A DNA stretch of 64,000 nt. Origin: Adlercreutzia murintestinalis. Its GTDB lineage: Bacteria > Actinomycetota > Coriobacteriia > Coriobacteriales > Eggerthellaceae. The position numbers were made by a program, and so were the translations under genes. Below the pieces are notes generated by a model. The model saw nothing but the letters and a program-made list of their open reading frames with translations. It searched no databases and had not been told where the DNA came from. How positions within the stretch are numbered: position 1 is the first letter of the stretch; the number at the start of each line of letters is the position of its first letter. This document shows positions 8,272 through 17,670 of the stretch, one piece after another. Location: the NCBI RefSeq assembly GCF_943192905.1, contig NZ_CALPCC010000011.1, forward strand, positions 16,568-80,567, written 5' to 3'.

Positions 8272-9894
8272 ATGGACTACACGATTCTGTTCCTGATCCT
8301 GATGGGATGCCCCCTTGGGGCGGCGTTTCTCATGGCCCTTCTTCCGTCGAAGATGACGCCGCGCGCGGTCTATGCGGCTATCCACGTGATAGAGCTAGCA
8401 GGAGTCGCCGTTTCGGGCCTTGTGCTTGTGGTGTCTGCCTTCATGGGCAACGACATCTTCGTTGTTGGCGAATGGTTCCACATCGATGGCCTTTCGGCCC
8501 TGTTCCTGGGCCTTATCGCAGTCATTGCGCCATGCACGGGCGTTTACTCATTGCCCTACATCAAGCACGATGTGGAGGACGGAAAGCTCGGGCCTTCACA
8601 GGTCAAGCAGTACTACCTGTTCTATGGCCTCTTCGTCTTCTCGATGATCTTGGCCGTCACCTCGAACAACATCATCATGATGTGGGTATCGGTGGAGGCA
8701 ACCACGCTGTCTACAGTGTTCTTGGTGGGTGTCTACCGTACAAAGTTGGCACTTGAGGCCGCTTGGAAGTACGTTATCGTCTGCACAGCGGGCGTGGCCT
8801 TCGGTATGTTCGGCACGCTGCTCATCTATGCGAATGCGGCAGATGTGATGGCCGATGCGCATCAAGCGGTGTTCTGGACCGCCATCCTCCCCAATGCGCC
8901 ACTGATGGATCATTCGCTCATGATGATCGCCTTCGTGTTCGCGGCAATCGGCTTTGGCACCAAAGCGGGCCTGTTCCCTATGCATACATGGCTCCCCGAC
9001 GCTCACTCTGAGGCACCTAGTCCCGTGTCTGCGCTGCTTTCCGGTGTGCTCCTCAAGTGCGCGATTCTGATCGTATTGCGCTTCTTTATCTTGACGGCCG
9101 CTAATGTGGGCGATATCTTCCCCCAAGTTGTGCTGCTCATCTTAGGTGTGCTCTCCGTGGTTTATGCTGCCTTCGAGGTGTATCGCCAGAACGATCTCAA
9201 ACGCAAGCTCGCCTACAGTTCATGTGAGAACATCGGCCTCATCGCGGTGTGTTTCGGCATCGGCGGGCCTTTGGGCATCATCGCTGGGCTTGTGCACTGC
9301 ATCGCGCATGGCCTTACCAAAGCTCTCATGTTCTGCCTCTCCGGTAATGTGATGATGAAGTACCACACGCGCGATCTGTCGAAGATATCCGGCATCATTT
9401 CGGTGGCTCCGGTGACAGGCGTGCTGTTCGTGGCTGGGTGCTTGGCGCTGGCAGGGTTCCCGCCTTTCGCTCTGTTCGTAAGTGAGATGCTCATGATCCT
9501 AGCCGGCGTTGCTGCCCAGGCCTGGTGGGTGCTCGCAGTGGTGCTCGTGGCGCTTGTGGTGGTCATCATGGCCCTGGTGCATATGATCACCGGCGCTGCC
9601 TTAGGAAAGGCTTCTGAGGAGGTCAAGCGGGGAGATGTCTCTCCGCTGGCGCTCGCTCCCGAAGTGATCTTTCTGGCGCTGATCGTGCTGTTGGGTGTGG
9701 CTCTTCCGGGTCCTCTGGCGGGATCCATTGAGGATGCTAGCGCCATCGTGATGGTCTACGAAGATGAGAATCCTGCTAATGGGAACTTGTTCGTTGATGC
9801 TCTAGAGGCGCTTGGTGCGCAAGAACAACCTGAATTCAATGACGCTATGGATGTCTCTGACGTGTCAGAGGAAACCGAGGAGGTGCTCGAGTGA
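8272..9894 (+). CDS. hyfF: Hydrogenase-4 component F, antiporter-like membrane subunit
   Basis: 540 residues, about 14 hydrophobic helices, NuoN/NuoM-like. The helix IIMMWVSVEATTLSTVFLVG and the motif TKAGLFPMHTWLPDAHSEAP carry the conserved glutamate and lysine of antiporter-like subunits. E. coli HyfF is about 526 residues. An odd feature is the strongly acidic soluble C-terminal tail after residue 495 (many Asp/Glu, ending EETEEVLE), which I do not recall from the enterobacterial protein. The stop overlaps the start of hyfG. Confidence 0.92.
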   Translation: MDYTILFLILMGCPLGAAFLMALLPSKMTPRAVYAAIHVIELAGVAVSGLVLVVSAFMGNDIFVVGEWFHIDGLSALFLGLIAVIAPCTGVYSLPYIKHDVEDGKLGPSQVKQYYLFYGLFVFSMILAVTSNNIIMMWVSVEATTLSTVFLVGVYRTKLALEAAWKYVIVCTAGVAFGMFGTLLIYANAADVMADAHQAVFWTAILPNAPLMDHSLMMIAFVFAAIGFGTKAGLFPMHTWLPDAHSEAPSPVSALLSGVLLKCAILIVLRFFILTAANVGDIFPQVVLLILGVLSVVYAAFEVYRQNDLKRKLAYSSCENIGLIAVCFGIGGPLGIIAGLVHCIAHGLTKALMFCLSGNVMMKYHTRDLSKISGIISVAPVTGVLFVAGCLALAGFPPFALFVSEMLMILAGVAAQAWWVLAVVLVALVVVIMALVHMITGAALGKASEEVKRGDVSPLALAPEVIFLALIVLLGVALPGPLAGSIEDASAIVMVYEDENPANGNLFVDALEALGAQEQPEFNDAMDVSDVSEETEEVLE

Positions 9895-11633
9895 TGACGG
9901 CAAAGAAACCGGTCGCCCTGCGCATCGGCGAGACCCATGTTCAAGCAGTGCGCGACACCTTTCCAGGGTCAGTGCTCGATGCCACATGGCAGGCAGCCGA
10001 TCAGGTGACCATTACGGTTCCCACGGACATGCTGCCCGATGTAGTGGAGTTTCTGTACTACGGGCGTGGTGGATGGCTGCCGAACATGGTCGCCAATGAT
10101 GAGCGCCCCTTGCACGGCTGCTTTGCCTTGTACTATCTGCTCTCCATGGAAGAGAGCGATAAGGGATTCGTGGTCGTGCGAACCGAGGTGGATCCTGCGA
10201 CCATGGAATACCCTTCCGTGACGCCGCGTGTCCCTGCGTGCGTGTGGAGCGAGCGCGAGGCCTTCGATATGTTCGGCTTGCGAGCCATAGGGCTTCCCGA
10301 CGAACGTCGTCTCGTTCTGCCCGATGATTGGCCCGATGACCTCTATCCGCTGCGCAAGGACTCTATGGATTATCGTCATCGTCCGACGCCCACTACCGAT
10401 GTCGAGAACTACCAGTTCCTGTATGAGGGCCACGCTGAGGAAACTACTCAGGTCCCCATGGGCCCTCTGCACATCACATCCGACGAGCCAGGGCACTTCC
10501 GTCTATTCGTGGACGGTGAGGATATCATCGATGCTGATTACCGCCTGTTCTACGTGCATCGTGGCATGGAAAAGGTGGCCGAGGACCGCCTGAGCTATGA
10601 TGCCGTTACATTCCTGGCCGACCGTATCTGCGGCATTTGCGGTAACGCGCATTCGGTTGCCTACGCTGAGTCGGTGGAGCACGCGCAGGGCATTGAAGTT
10701 CCCCTACGTGCCCAATATATCCGCTCCATTCTCTTGGAAGTGGAGCGGTTGCATTCCCACCTGATGAACCTCGGCCTCGTCTGCCATTATTGTGGCTTTG
10801 ATACCGGCTTCCAGCACTTCTTCCGTGTGCGTGAGAAGGCCATGGACCTAGCGGTGCTCTTGACCGGTGCGCGCAAGACCTACGGTCTGAACCTCATCGG
10901 CGGCGTGCGCCGCGATATCCTGGATGATCAGAAGCTTGCGACCATCAAGTATGTGAGCGAACTTCGCAACGAGGTTGAGGCGCTCGTGGATATGCTGGTG
11001 TCTACCGCCAACTTTGAGTCGCGCACGGGCGGCATCGGCCGACTGGACCCCGTGATCGCCCGCGACTATAGTCCTGTGGGTCCCTGCGTTCGCGGCTCGG
11101 GCATCGGGCGCGATGTTCGCTTCGACCATCCCTTCGACGGCTACAAGTTCCTCGTGGGCATGTCGGCCCGCACCCATGACGGCTGCGATGTGCAGAGCCG
11201 TACGCTCGTGCGTGTGGAGGAATTCATGGATTCGCTCGCTATGATCGAGCAGTGGCTCGATGGTGCGCCGCAAGGCCCTATTCAGGCTGAAGGCTGGCAG
11301 TATACGCCTAACAAGTTCGCCCTTGGCTACACGGAAGCCCCGCGCGGCGAGGATATGCATTGGGCACAGGTCGGAGATAACCAGAAGTGCTATCGCTGGC
11401 GGTGCAAGGCCGCAACGTATTCCAATTGGCCGGTGCTTCGCTACATGTTCCGTGGCAATACTATAGCCGATGCTGCTATCATCGTCGGCTCCATGGACCC
11501 ATGCTATTCCTGCACCGATCGCGTGACGGTGGTGGATGTGAACAAGAGCACGAGCACGGTGCTCACGAAGAGCCAATTGGAGAGCTATTGCCGCCGCCGC
11601 ACCCATTCCCCGCTTGCCGGAAAGGGGTGGTAA
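9894..11633 (+). CDS. hyfG: NiFe hydrogenase large subunit (HyfG/HycE type)
   Basis: 579 residues: an N-terminal NuoC-like domain (about 1-170) fused to a NuoD-like catalytic domain. The nickel-iron ligands are the proximal pair C246 and C249 (RICGICGNAHS) and the distal pair C537 and C540 (DPCYSCTDR). The 36-residue extension after R543 matches the peptide that the HycI protease removes in E. coli HycE, and a HycI gene lies downstream. Reaction: 2 H+ plus 2 e- to H2, reversible. ATG 9894 overlaps the hyfF stop; GTG 9891 is an alternative. Confidence 0.95.
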   Translation: MTAKKPVALRIGETHVQAVRDTFPGSVLDATWQAADQVTITVPTDMLPDVVEFLYYGRGGWLPNMVANDERPLHGCFALYYLLSMEESDKGFVVVRTEVDPATMEYPSVTPRVPACVWSEREAFDMFGLRAIGLPDERRLVLPDDWPDDLYPLRKDSMDYRHRPTPTTDVENYQFLYEGHAEETTQVPMGPLHITSDEPGHFRLFVDGEDIIDADYRLFYVHRGMEKVAEDRLSYDAVTFLADRICGICGNAHSVAYAESVEHAQGIEVPLRAQYIRSILLEVERLHSHLMNLGLVCHYCGFDTGFQHFFRVREKAMDLAVLLTGARKTYGLNLIGGVRRDILDDQKLATIKYVSELRNEVEALVDMLVSTANFESRTGGIGRLDPVIARDYSPVGPCVRGSGIGRDVRFDHPFDGYKFLVGMSARTHDGCDVQSRTLVRVEEFMDSLAMIEQWLDGAPQGPIQAEGWQYTPNKFALGYTEAPRGEDMHWAQVGDNQKCYRWRCKAATYSNWPVLRYMFRGNTIADAAIIVGSMDPCYSCTDRVTVVDVNKSTSTVLTKSQLESYCRRRTHSPLAGKGW

Positions 11634-11635
11634 GG

Positions 11636-12166
11636 ATGTTCAAGCTCTTCAAGGAGATTCGCGAAACCGGCGATGCCACCGTCGAGTATCCATTTGCACC
11701 TTATGAGTTCCCTGATGGGTTTAGAGGCAAGCCGGAGCACAACGAGAAGCTCTGCATCGCATGCGAGGCCTGCGCTATCGCCTGTCCAGCCAATGCGATC
11801 ACCATGGAGTTGAGTGAGGATCAGTCTCTCATCACATGGAATATCAATTACGGACGTTGCATCTTCTGCGGCCGGTGTCAGGAAGTGTGTCCGATGTTCG
11901 CCATTGAGCTCACCAAGGAATTCGAGCTCACCGTGCTCAACAAGGCTGATCTGGGCGAATCGTGCGCCTACGAAGTGGCGCGCTGCTCATGCTGTGGAAA
12001 GCCCTACGCGGTCAAGAAAGAAGTGGACTACGTGCGTAACCTGCTGTCCAAGATGGGCGGTCCCGCTGCTACGGATATCAAGAAACTGGATCGATGCCTG
12101 GATTGCCGTCGCCTTGAGGATGCAGAGGCGTTTCAGCTGCAGGCGCGTCATAGAGGGGAGGCCTAG
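11636..12166 (+). CDS. hyfH: Hydrogenase-4 component H, ferredoxin-like subunit
   Basis: 176 residues beginning MFKLFKEIRETG, of the HycF/HyfH/NuoI family. It has two [4Fe-4S] motifs (CIACEACAIACP and CIFCGRCQEVCP). A C-terminal zinc-ribbon-like pair follows (CSCC then CLDC), as in HycF. It carries electrons from the HyfA-type polyferredoxin to the small subunit. The real start is ATG 11636, two bases after the hyfG stop, although the frame is open further upstream. It abuts hyfI directly. Confidence 0.92.
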   Translation: MFKLFKEIRETGDATVEYPFAPYEFPDGFRGKPEHNEKLCIACEACAIACPANAITMELSEDQSLITWNINYGRCIFCGRCQEVCPMFAIELTKEFELTVLNKADLGESCAYEVARCSCCGKPYAVKKEVDYVRNLLSKMGGPAATDIKKLDRCLDCRRLEDAEAFQLQARHRGEA

Positions 12167-12949
12167 ATGTTGGCAGATAATATCCCGCCTCAGCTTCAGT
12201 GGAAGCCCGACCCTATCACGCTCGATGCGAAGGTAGCGGAGGCTAAGAAGAAGCTGCTCGAATCCATCAAGCGGTCCGTCTATGTGTACCGCGTGGATTG
12301 CGGCGGTTGCAACGGCTGTGAGATCGAGATATTCGCGACGATCACTGCCGTATTCGATGCTGAGCGCTTCGGCATAAAGGTGGTCCCTTCGCCCCGCCAT
12401 GCGGACATGCTCTTGTACACCGGTGCTATGACCAGGTCCATGAGAGAGCCAGCCATCCGCGCTTATCATGCTGCTCCCGATCCGAAGATCGTCATGTCCT
12501 ACGGTGCATGTGGATGCACGGGTGGCATCTTCCATGACAATTATTGCGTATGGGGCGGCACCGACCCTATCTTGCCCGTCGATGTCTACGTGCCAGGATG
12601 CCCGCCAACTCCCCCTGCTACCATCTTCGGCTTCGCGTGCGCGCTGGGCATTCTCGATCAGAAGCTCCATGCAAGTCACCATGTAGCACCTGCGGACGAT
12701 CAGACGTTCGTCGCCTTTCCCGCGATCCCATACAAAGTGCGCACGTCGTTCGAACGCGAAGCGCGCCGCATGAGCGGCTATTATTTCGGAAAAAAGATCG
12801 TCGATGAGTTCATGCTGACGATCTCCAAAGACAAAGAAGATGTATTCGGAGCGATCGATCGCCTGATAGGCAATGAGACCGATGCGCGTAAGCGTGCGGT
12901 GTTCATGGACTTGAGGGCGCTTCTGATGAGCAAGGTGGTCAAAGGATGA
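12167..12949 (+). CDS. hyfI: NiFe hydrogenase small subunit (HyfI/HycG type, NuoB-like)
   Basis: 260 residues. The proximal [4Fe-4S] cluster ligands are in [18 protein letters not shown] and VPGCPPTPP, the NuoB-type pattern. The C-terminal third (from about 175) is longer than the E. coli protein and contains a basic, helical region ending in [15 protein letters not shown]. It transfers electrons from HyfH to the NiFe site of HyfG. It is coupled to hyfH by abutting stop and start, and overlaps hycH by four bases (ATGA-type). Confidence 0.92.
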   Translation: MLADNIPPQLQWKPDPITLDAKVAEAKKKLLESIKRSVYVYRVDCGGCNGCEIEIFATITAVFDAERFGIKVVPSPRHADMLLYTGAMTRSMREPAIRAYHAAPDPKIVMSYGACGCTGGIFHDNYCVWGGTDPILPVDVYVPGCPPTPPATIFGFACALGILDQKLHASHHVAPADDQTFVAFPAIPYKVRTSFEREARRMSGYYFGKKIVDEFMLTISKDKEDVFGAIDRLIGNETDARKRAVFMDLRALLMSKVVKG

Positions 12950-13548
12950 GCGTGACCATCCGTCAGGGCGATGCGAAGCGCGTCTCCCGTTCGCTCGTTG
13001 AGCAGGAGGCGTGCCTATCGTCGCTCTCTGCGTTCGAGAACATGCGGTCGGCGGCACAGCATACCACCGATTCCAGAACAGCTCGTGAGGTGGTCTTCTA
13101 TCGCTTGAGCGAGAAGTTCGTCGATCACGAGCGCTCCATCCCTGAGGAGGCGCAATCGGTGCTCTACTACACCCTTGCCATCGGTCATCATACGGGCATC
13201 ATCGATTGCCTTCGACCTCGGCTGACCACCTCGCGCGACGTATTCGCTAAAGCGATCGATCTGCTGGAAGACGGAGAAGGACGTGACAAGCTCATCGGAA
13301 TCGAGAGATTCGGCGAGATCGAGGTCAAGAAAGAGCATGTCCTGCCGCTTAAGCTGGCTGTGATCGAGGCCCTTGAACGGTCATCTGCCGTCATGGACAA
13401 GCTAGAAGATAAGGCCGGAAGCGCTTCTTCCCATGAAACGGTAGTGGCCATCGATGCCTTTGCGTGGCTCGAGGAATTCCTCTGCCTATTGGAAGAGGTC
13501 CAATGCGAGCCTTGCGTGTATGCCATGGGAAGAAGAGTGACATGCTGA
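12946..13548 (+). CDS. hycH: Formate hydrogenlyase maturation protein HycH
   Basis: 200 residues. The stretch [14 protein letters not shown], then [23 protein letters not shown], matches HycH well (E. coli HycH is about 136 residues, from memory). The N-terminal ~45 residues are extra. HycH is needed for maturation of the hydrogenase-3 large subunit; its precise role is not settled. It lies between the small subunit and the protease genes and overlaps both, in keeping with an assembly function. Confidence 0.85.
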   Translation: MSVTIRQGDAKRVSRSLVEQEACLSSLSAFENMRSAAQHTTDSRTAREVVFYRLSEKFVDHERSIPEEAQSVLYYTLAIGHHTGIIDCLRPRLTTSRDVFAKAIDLLEDGEGRDKLIGIERFGEIEVKKEHVLPLKLAVIEALERSSAVMDKLEDKAGSASSHETVVAIDAFAWLEEFLCLLEEVQCEPCVYAMGRRVTC

Positions 13549-14060
13549 GCGCAGAGGAGATACTCACAGCGTACGAGGACGCTGATCGTCGGAGGCAGAT
13601 CGTCTTTGGCGTCGGAAGCGTTCTTCGCGGTGATGATGCGGCAGGGCCGCTCTTGGTCAAGAAGATGGAAGACGCGCCTATCGAAGGTTGGGCGGCGGTT
13701 GATGGAGGACAAACGCCCGAGAACGATCTAGGGCATCTCCGCCGCCTTTCCCCAAAGCGCCTGCTTCTGGTTGATGCGGCAGCTATGGGACTCGAGCCTG
13801 GCACCATTCGGCGCCTCAGGGGGGCGGATGTGGCAAGTCAGTCGTTCATCACCACTCACACTTTGCCCATCACCTATCTTCTTGGCGAACTTGAATCCCT
13901 ATGCTCAGAGGTGACCTTCCTTGGCATCCAGCCATCGGGAACGGAGTTCTTCGATCCCGTTCATGCTCGCGTGCTCGCTGCCGTGGATACCATCTATCGG
14001 GGCATTGCCCGGGGAGACGACTTTGAAGGAATTCCCTACGTCAACGATGAAAGGAACTAG
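13542..14060 (+). CDS. hycI: Hydrogenase maturation protease HycI
   Basis: 172 residues. VFGVGSVLRGDDAAGPLL carries the first conserved Asp that senses nickel, PKRLLLVDAA the second, and TTHTLP the histidine region of the HyaD/HybD/HycI family. It removes the C-terminal extension of the large subunit after NiFe(CN)2CO insertion; its target is most likely HyfG. ATG 13542 overlaps the hycH stop and has an aagaag site. A longer frame from 13464 begins inside hycH and has no ribosome site. Confidence 0.92.
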   Translation: MLSAEEILTAYEDADRRRQIVFGVGSVLRGDDAAGPLLVKKMEDAPIEGWAAVDGGQTPENDLGHLRRLSPKRLLLVDAAAMGLEPGTIRRLRGADVASQSFITTHTLPITYLLGELESLCSEVTFLGIQPSGTEFFDPVHARVLAAVDTIYRGIARGDDFEGIPYVNDERN

Positions 14061-14063
14061 AAC

Positions 14064-14894
14064 ATGTCTATTGAGAAAGAAGATCTGACAGCCATCAATC
14101 CAGTCGCTTTAGCGCCAGCGGCAACCGAGGCGAAAGCTGAGGCCGTTGGCGTAACCAAAGCTGACATGCATCCTGCCAAGTGCTTCGTGTCGGCCATGCT
14201 GGCTGGTGCATTCATCGGCTTCGGCGCCATGTACTTCTGCACCTTCTTGGGAGACACATCTATGGCATTCGGCGCACAGCGCCTCATCGGCGGCCTGTGT
14301 TTCTGCTTGGGCCTATGCTTGGTGCTGTGCTGTGGCGCAGAGTTGTTCACGGGCAATGTGCTCATGGCCTGCGCCAAGGCCTCGAGGAAGATAACCTTCG
14401 GGGGCATGTTCCGCAATTGGGTCATCGTGTGGGTTGGCAATCTGGCTGGATCGCTTGTGGCGGTATTCATCGTGTTCATGTCGAACCTTCAGGGCATGAA
14501 CGGCGGAGAGGTCGGCAACGCATTCGTGTCGGTGGCGGCGGGAAAGGTAGCGCTCGCACCGCACGTCCTCTTCTTCAAAGCGATCCTCTGCAACATCCTG
14601 GTGTGCCTTGCTGTCTGGATTGGCTTTTCCGGCAAGACCATCGCCGACAAGATCTTGGGGATCCTGCTTCCCATCTCGGCATTCGTTGCATGCGGATTCG
14701 AGCACTGCGTAGCGAACATGTTCTTCCTGCCCATGGGGCTCTTCCTTAATGGCGCTGGTTTCGGCGCTGCAGATGCGGTCACGCTCGCCGGTGTGGGCTA
14801 CAACTTGGCCCTCGCCACGCTCGGCAACATCGTCGGCGGCTTGCTGGTGGGCATGGCCTATTGGTTTATTTACCACAAGAAGCAGGCAAAGTAA
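14064..14894 (+). CDS. focA: Formate/nitrite transporter family channel (FocA-like)
   Basis: 276 residues with six hydrophobic segments after a ~35-residue soluble N-terminus, of the FNT family. Typical elements are the re-entrant region ELFTGNVLM and the CGFEHCVANMFFLPMG segment holding the central histidine. It lies in the formate hydrogenlyase operon, so formate is the likely substrate, probably as import or balanced export. Nitrite or hydrogen sulfide transport by this family cannot be excluded from sequence. Confidence 0.9.
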   Translation: MSIEKEDLTAINPVALAPAATEAKAEAVGVTKADMHPAKCFVSAMLAGAFIGFGAMYFCTFLGDTSMAFGAQRLIGGLCFCLGLCLVLCCGAELFTGNVLMACAKASRKITFGGMFRNWVIVWVGNLAGSLVAVFIVFMSNLQGMNGGEVGNAFVSVAAGKVALAPHVLFFKAILCNILVCLAVWIGFSGKTIADKILGILLPISAFVACGFEHCVANMFFLPMGLFLNGAGFGAADAVTLAGVGYNLALATLGNIVGGLLVGMAYWFIYHKKQAK

Positions 14895-14897
14895 GCC

Positions 14898-15713
14898 ATG
14901 AGGTTGGTCGATCGGCATAAGGGGGATGAGGCCATCGAGGAGTGCTCGGGCGAGCTTCTGATGCCCGATGGGAGCCGAGAGCCGGTCAAACGTCCTGTGC
15001 TCGCAGAGCACGTCATGGAGGTTTCTGTGAACACAGTGCCGACCATGCGTATCGTTTGCACGCCCAACCACCTGGTCGACCTTGTCATCGGTCGCTTGTA
15101 TACCGAGGGAATCATCGAGGGGATCGCAGAGATAGAAGAGGTCTATCTCTGCGACCAAGGGACGCGCGCGTCTGTGCTTCTGACAGTTCATGCTGCCGAC
15201 TTCTCTCATCAAGGGGTGGAGGTCGTACCTTCATGTTGTACGGGAAACCGCGTCTACAACCAATACTTCGCCAACGAGAACCGACCAGATAAAGTGGTGC
15301 CCATCCCCTGGAAGCCGGAATGGATATTCGTTGTGGCGCGAATGTTTGCCGACGATACGCCGCTTCATCGAACGACGATGGGAACCCATAGCTGCTACCT
15401 CGTGCTTGCCGGAGAGGTTGTCATCTGCTGTGAAGATCTGGGGCGACACAATGCCTTTGATAAGGTCATAGGCTCTGCCCTTCGCCAAGGCATCGACTTG
15501 AGGAATGCCCTCGTGTATTCGAGCGGACGGCTTCCGGTCGACATGGTCATGAAGGCGATACGGGGTGGCATTCCCATTCTGGCCACCAAAGCGGTGCCCA
15601 CCGACGAGACCATACGTCTCGCGCGTGAGTATGACCTGACGCTCGTGTGCCAAGCCCGACCTGATTCGATGACGGTGTACAACGACCCGATGCGCAAACG
15701 GGAAGGTTCGTGA
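14898..15713 (+). CDS. fdhD: Formate dehydrogenase accessory sulfurtransferase FdhD
   Basis: 271 residues. Family landmarks are VVPSCCTGN (C113, C114), CCEDLGRHNAFDKVIG and the loop SSGRLPVDMV. FdhD carries sulfur from IscS to the bis-MGD cofactor of formate dehydrogenases, which is required for FdhF activity. Cys pairs vary within the family, and here the two cysteines are adjacent rather than CxxC. It overlaps the carbonic anhydrase leader and is co-directional with the operon. Confidence 0.92.
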   Translation: MRLVDRHKGDEAIEECSGELLMPDGSREPVKRPVLAEHVMEVSVNTVPTMRIVCTPNHLVDLVIGRLYTEGIIEGIAEIEEVYLCDQGTRASVLLTVHAADFSHQGVEVVPSCCTGNRVYNQYFANENRPDKVVPIPWKPEWIFVVARMFADDTPLHRTTMGTHSCYLVLAGEVVICCEDLGRHNAFDKVIGSALRQGIDLRNALVYSSGRLPVDMVMKAIRGGIPILATKAVPTDETIRLAREYDLTLVCQARPDSMTVYNDPMRKREGS

Positions 15714-15730
15714 TTCTAAGGGGAATTACC

Positions 15731-16321
15731 ATGGTTGTGAAGAAAGCCTATGATGCTATAACGCAACTCATGTATGGGAATGCGTCGTACTTGAGCGCGA
15801 AGGTATCCGGCAGTGATATCTCGCCTGCTTTGCGAGAGCGCTTGCGTGATGAGGGACAGAAGCCCATCGCTGTGATCTTGACCTGTTCCGATTCGCGCGT
15901 GGTGCCCGAAGATATCTTCATGTGCGGGTTGGGCGAGCTCTTCGTTGTGCGCGTGGCTGGCAATGTTGCTGATGAGGCGCAGATCGCCAGTGTCGTCTAT
16001 GCAGTGGAGCACTTGGGCGTTCCGCTGGTCATGGTGCTCGGCCACACGCATTGTGGTGCAGTAACCGCCGTGATGGAGGGATACGAGGATGAAAGCCTCG
16101 CGCCGCTGACGAGCCAGATTGCGGAGGCCATAGAAGGAGAAAGCGATCTGGAGCGGGCCTGCTGTTTGAATGCCTTGGCGTCTGTCGAGCGGCTCAGGGA
16201 AGTTCCAGAGCTCATGGAGCTGGAGGACGCAGGAAAGCTGACCATGCTTGCTGCTCTATACCATATCGGCAGCGGGCGCATTGAGATGCTTGACCAGCAG
16301 CGTGGGACGACTGAGGCTTAG
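15731..16321 (+). CDS. Beta-class carbonic anhydrase
   Basis: 196 residues. The zinc site is clear: C52 (CSDSR), H105 and C108 (GHTHCGA), with the D54/R56 dyad. Length and motifs fit beta-carbonic anhydrases. It hydrates the CO2 produced by formate oxidation to bicarbonate. Its place at the end of a formate hydrogenlyase/formate channel operon suggests that job, which would pull formate oxidation forward and help pH balance. ATG 15731 follows a taagggga site; an upstream GTG at 15710 lacks one. Confidence 0.93.
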   Translation: MVVKKAYDAITQLMYGNASYLSAKVSGSDISPALRERLRDEGQKPIAVILTCSDSRVVPEDIFMCGLGELFVVRVAGNVADEAQIASVVYAVEHLGVPLVMVLGHTHCGAVTAVMEGYEDESLAPLTSQIAEAIEGESDLERACCLNALASVERLREVPELMELEDAGKLTMLAALYHIGSGRIEMLDQQRGTTEA

Positions 16322-16344
16322 CCACCCACTAGCCTAAGACCGTT

Positions 16345-17595
16345 ATGGCTCATCGGAGATTCGCGGATATGGCGCAGCGGCAGCAGTCTAGAGAGGATGC
16401 CTTCTTGGCCATCTTCCTCGCTGCGCTCGGGGTTATCATCGGGGTGCTGACCCTCGCGCTGGGCCTTGCCGTTGACGTGGCTGAGGCTTTGTTCTTGGCG
16501 CATCCACACCTTGTCTGGCTTCTGCCCGTGGCAGGGATTGCCTCGTACGGGATATATCACGTCTTGCACCTCGATTTCAGCTGGAGTACGGCACGGGTGC
16601 TCAAAGCATCGAAGAGCGATGGACGTGTGCCCTTGGCGCTGGTTCCGGCCATCATCGTGGGGACGTTCCTCACGGTGCTGTGTGGTGGATCGGTAGGGAA
16701 GGAGGCGGCGGCCATTCAGATGGGCGGTGGCCTGACTAGCTTGTTCCGTGAAAAGGTGGCGGAGCGCTACCGACGGCTGCTTGCTCCCGCCGCCACCGCA
16801 GCGGCGCTCGGAGCTATGCTGGGAGCGCCGCTGGCTGGCGTCGTCTTCTCATTCGAGGCCGTCAGGAAGCGTCCTAGCAAGTTCGTCGAGGTTGTCGCAC
16901 CGCTTTTCACCTCGCTGCTTTCCTGGGGCGTCACTATGATAGTCGGGGTTCGATTCCTAGAGCTGCCCTCCGTATCCGTTCTCGAGCTGGCTGACTATCG
17001 GATCATAGGAATCGCGCTTGCTTCGGCGGTAGGCGCAGGTGCTTTGGCGGTGGTGTTCTGCAAGGCGTTTGAAGCTATGAAAGGTGGTCTTCGCCGAGTC
17101 GGATCGCCGGTGTTCGCGCTTGCGGTGGGTGGTGTGGTGACGGCGCTCGTGCTCGGATATGCCGACCCCCTGCACTACGAGCCGATTCGAGATTACTGCG
17201 GCACGGGTATGGCTCTCGTTGATGGGGCGCTTTCCGGCAATCGCCTGCCTTCGTGGGCGTTTCTGGCCAAGCTCGCTTTAACACTGCTGACCTTTGCTGG
17301 AGGGTACAAGGGCGGTGAGCTCATGCCCATACTCGCTATCGGGGCGTGTTTGGGCTCATCGATCGATTGGGCATTCGTCGTCGCAGGTGGTGGGGTGCTC
17401 TCGGGGGGAGCGCCCGTGGTGGAGATGAGCATGATGGCTTTCTTTGCTGCTTGCACCAATTGCCCCCTTACTGCCATGGTGCTCAGCTTCGAGCTCTTCG
17501 GGTCTGTGGGATTGATCGCATCTGCTCTGCCCGTGATCGTCGCGTCTCTTATCTCCTGTTCGTCGAGCATTTATCCTACGACGCTGACCGGCTAA
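16345..17595 (+). CDS. CLC family chloride channel or chloride/proton antiporter
   Basis: 416 residues, about ten or more hydrophobic segments. GGSVGKEAAAIQMG corresponds to the CLC GxEGP filter motif and keeps the gating glutamate. GAPLAGVVFSFEAV is the next conserved helix, and GGYKGGELMP a third. Retention of the gating glutamate is compatible with proton-coupled exchange. It follows the formate hydrogenlyase operon by 23 bases and may be cotranscribed, perhaps for charge or acid balance. The start may instead be ATG 16369; neither has a strong ribosome site. Confidence 0.87.
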   Translation: MAHRRFADMAQRQQSREDAFLAIFLAALGVIIGVLTLALGLAVDVAEALFLAHPHLVWLLPVAGIASYGIYHVLHLDFSWSTARVLKASKSDGRVPLALVPAIIVGTFLTVLCGGSVGKEAAAIQMGGGLTSLFREKVAERYRRLLAPAATAAALGAMLGAPLAGVVFSFEAVRKRPSKFVEVVAPLFTSLLSWGVTMIVGVRFLELPSVSVLELADYRIIGIALASAVGAGALAVVFCKAFEAMKGGLRRVGSPVFALAVGGVVTALVLGYADPLHYEPIRDYCGTGMALVDGALSGNRLPSWAFLAKLALTLLTFAGGYKGGELMPILAIGACLGSSIDWAFVVAGGGVLSGGAPVVEMSMMAFFAACTNCPLTAMVLSFELFGSVGLIASALPVIVASLISCSSSIYPTTLTG

Positions 17596-17670
17596 CCGAT
17601 TGCTGGCAATCGATCCGAAAGCTTTGTTCCCTAACGGAAGGTACGGACTTGAGATGGAAGAGGTGATCCC

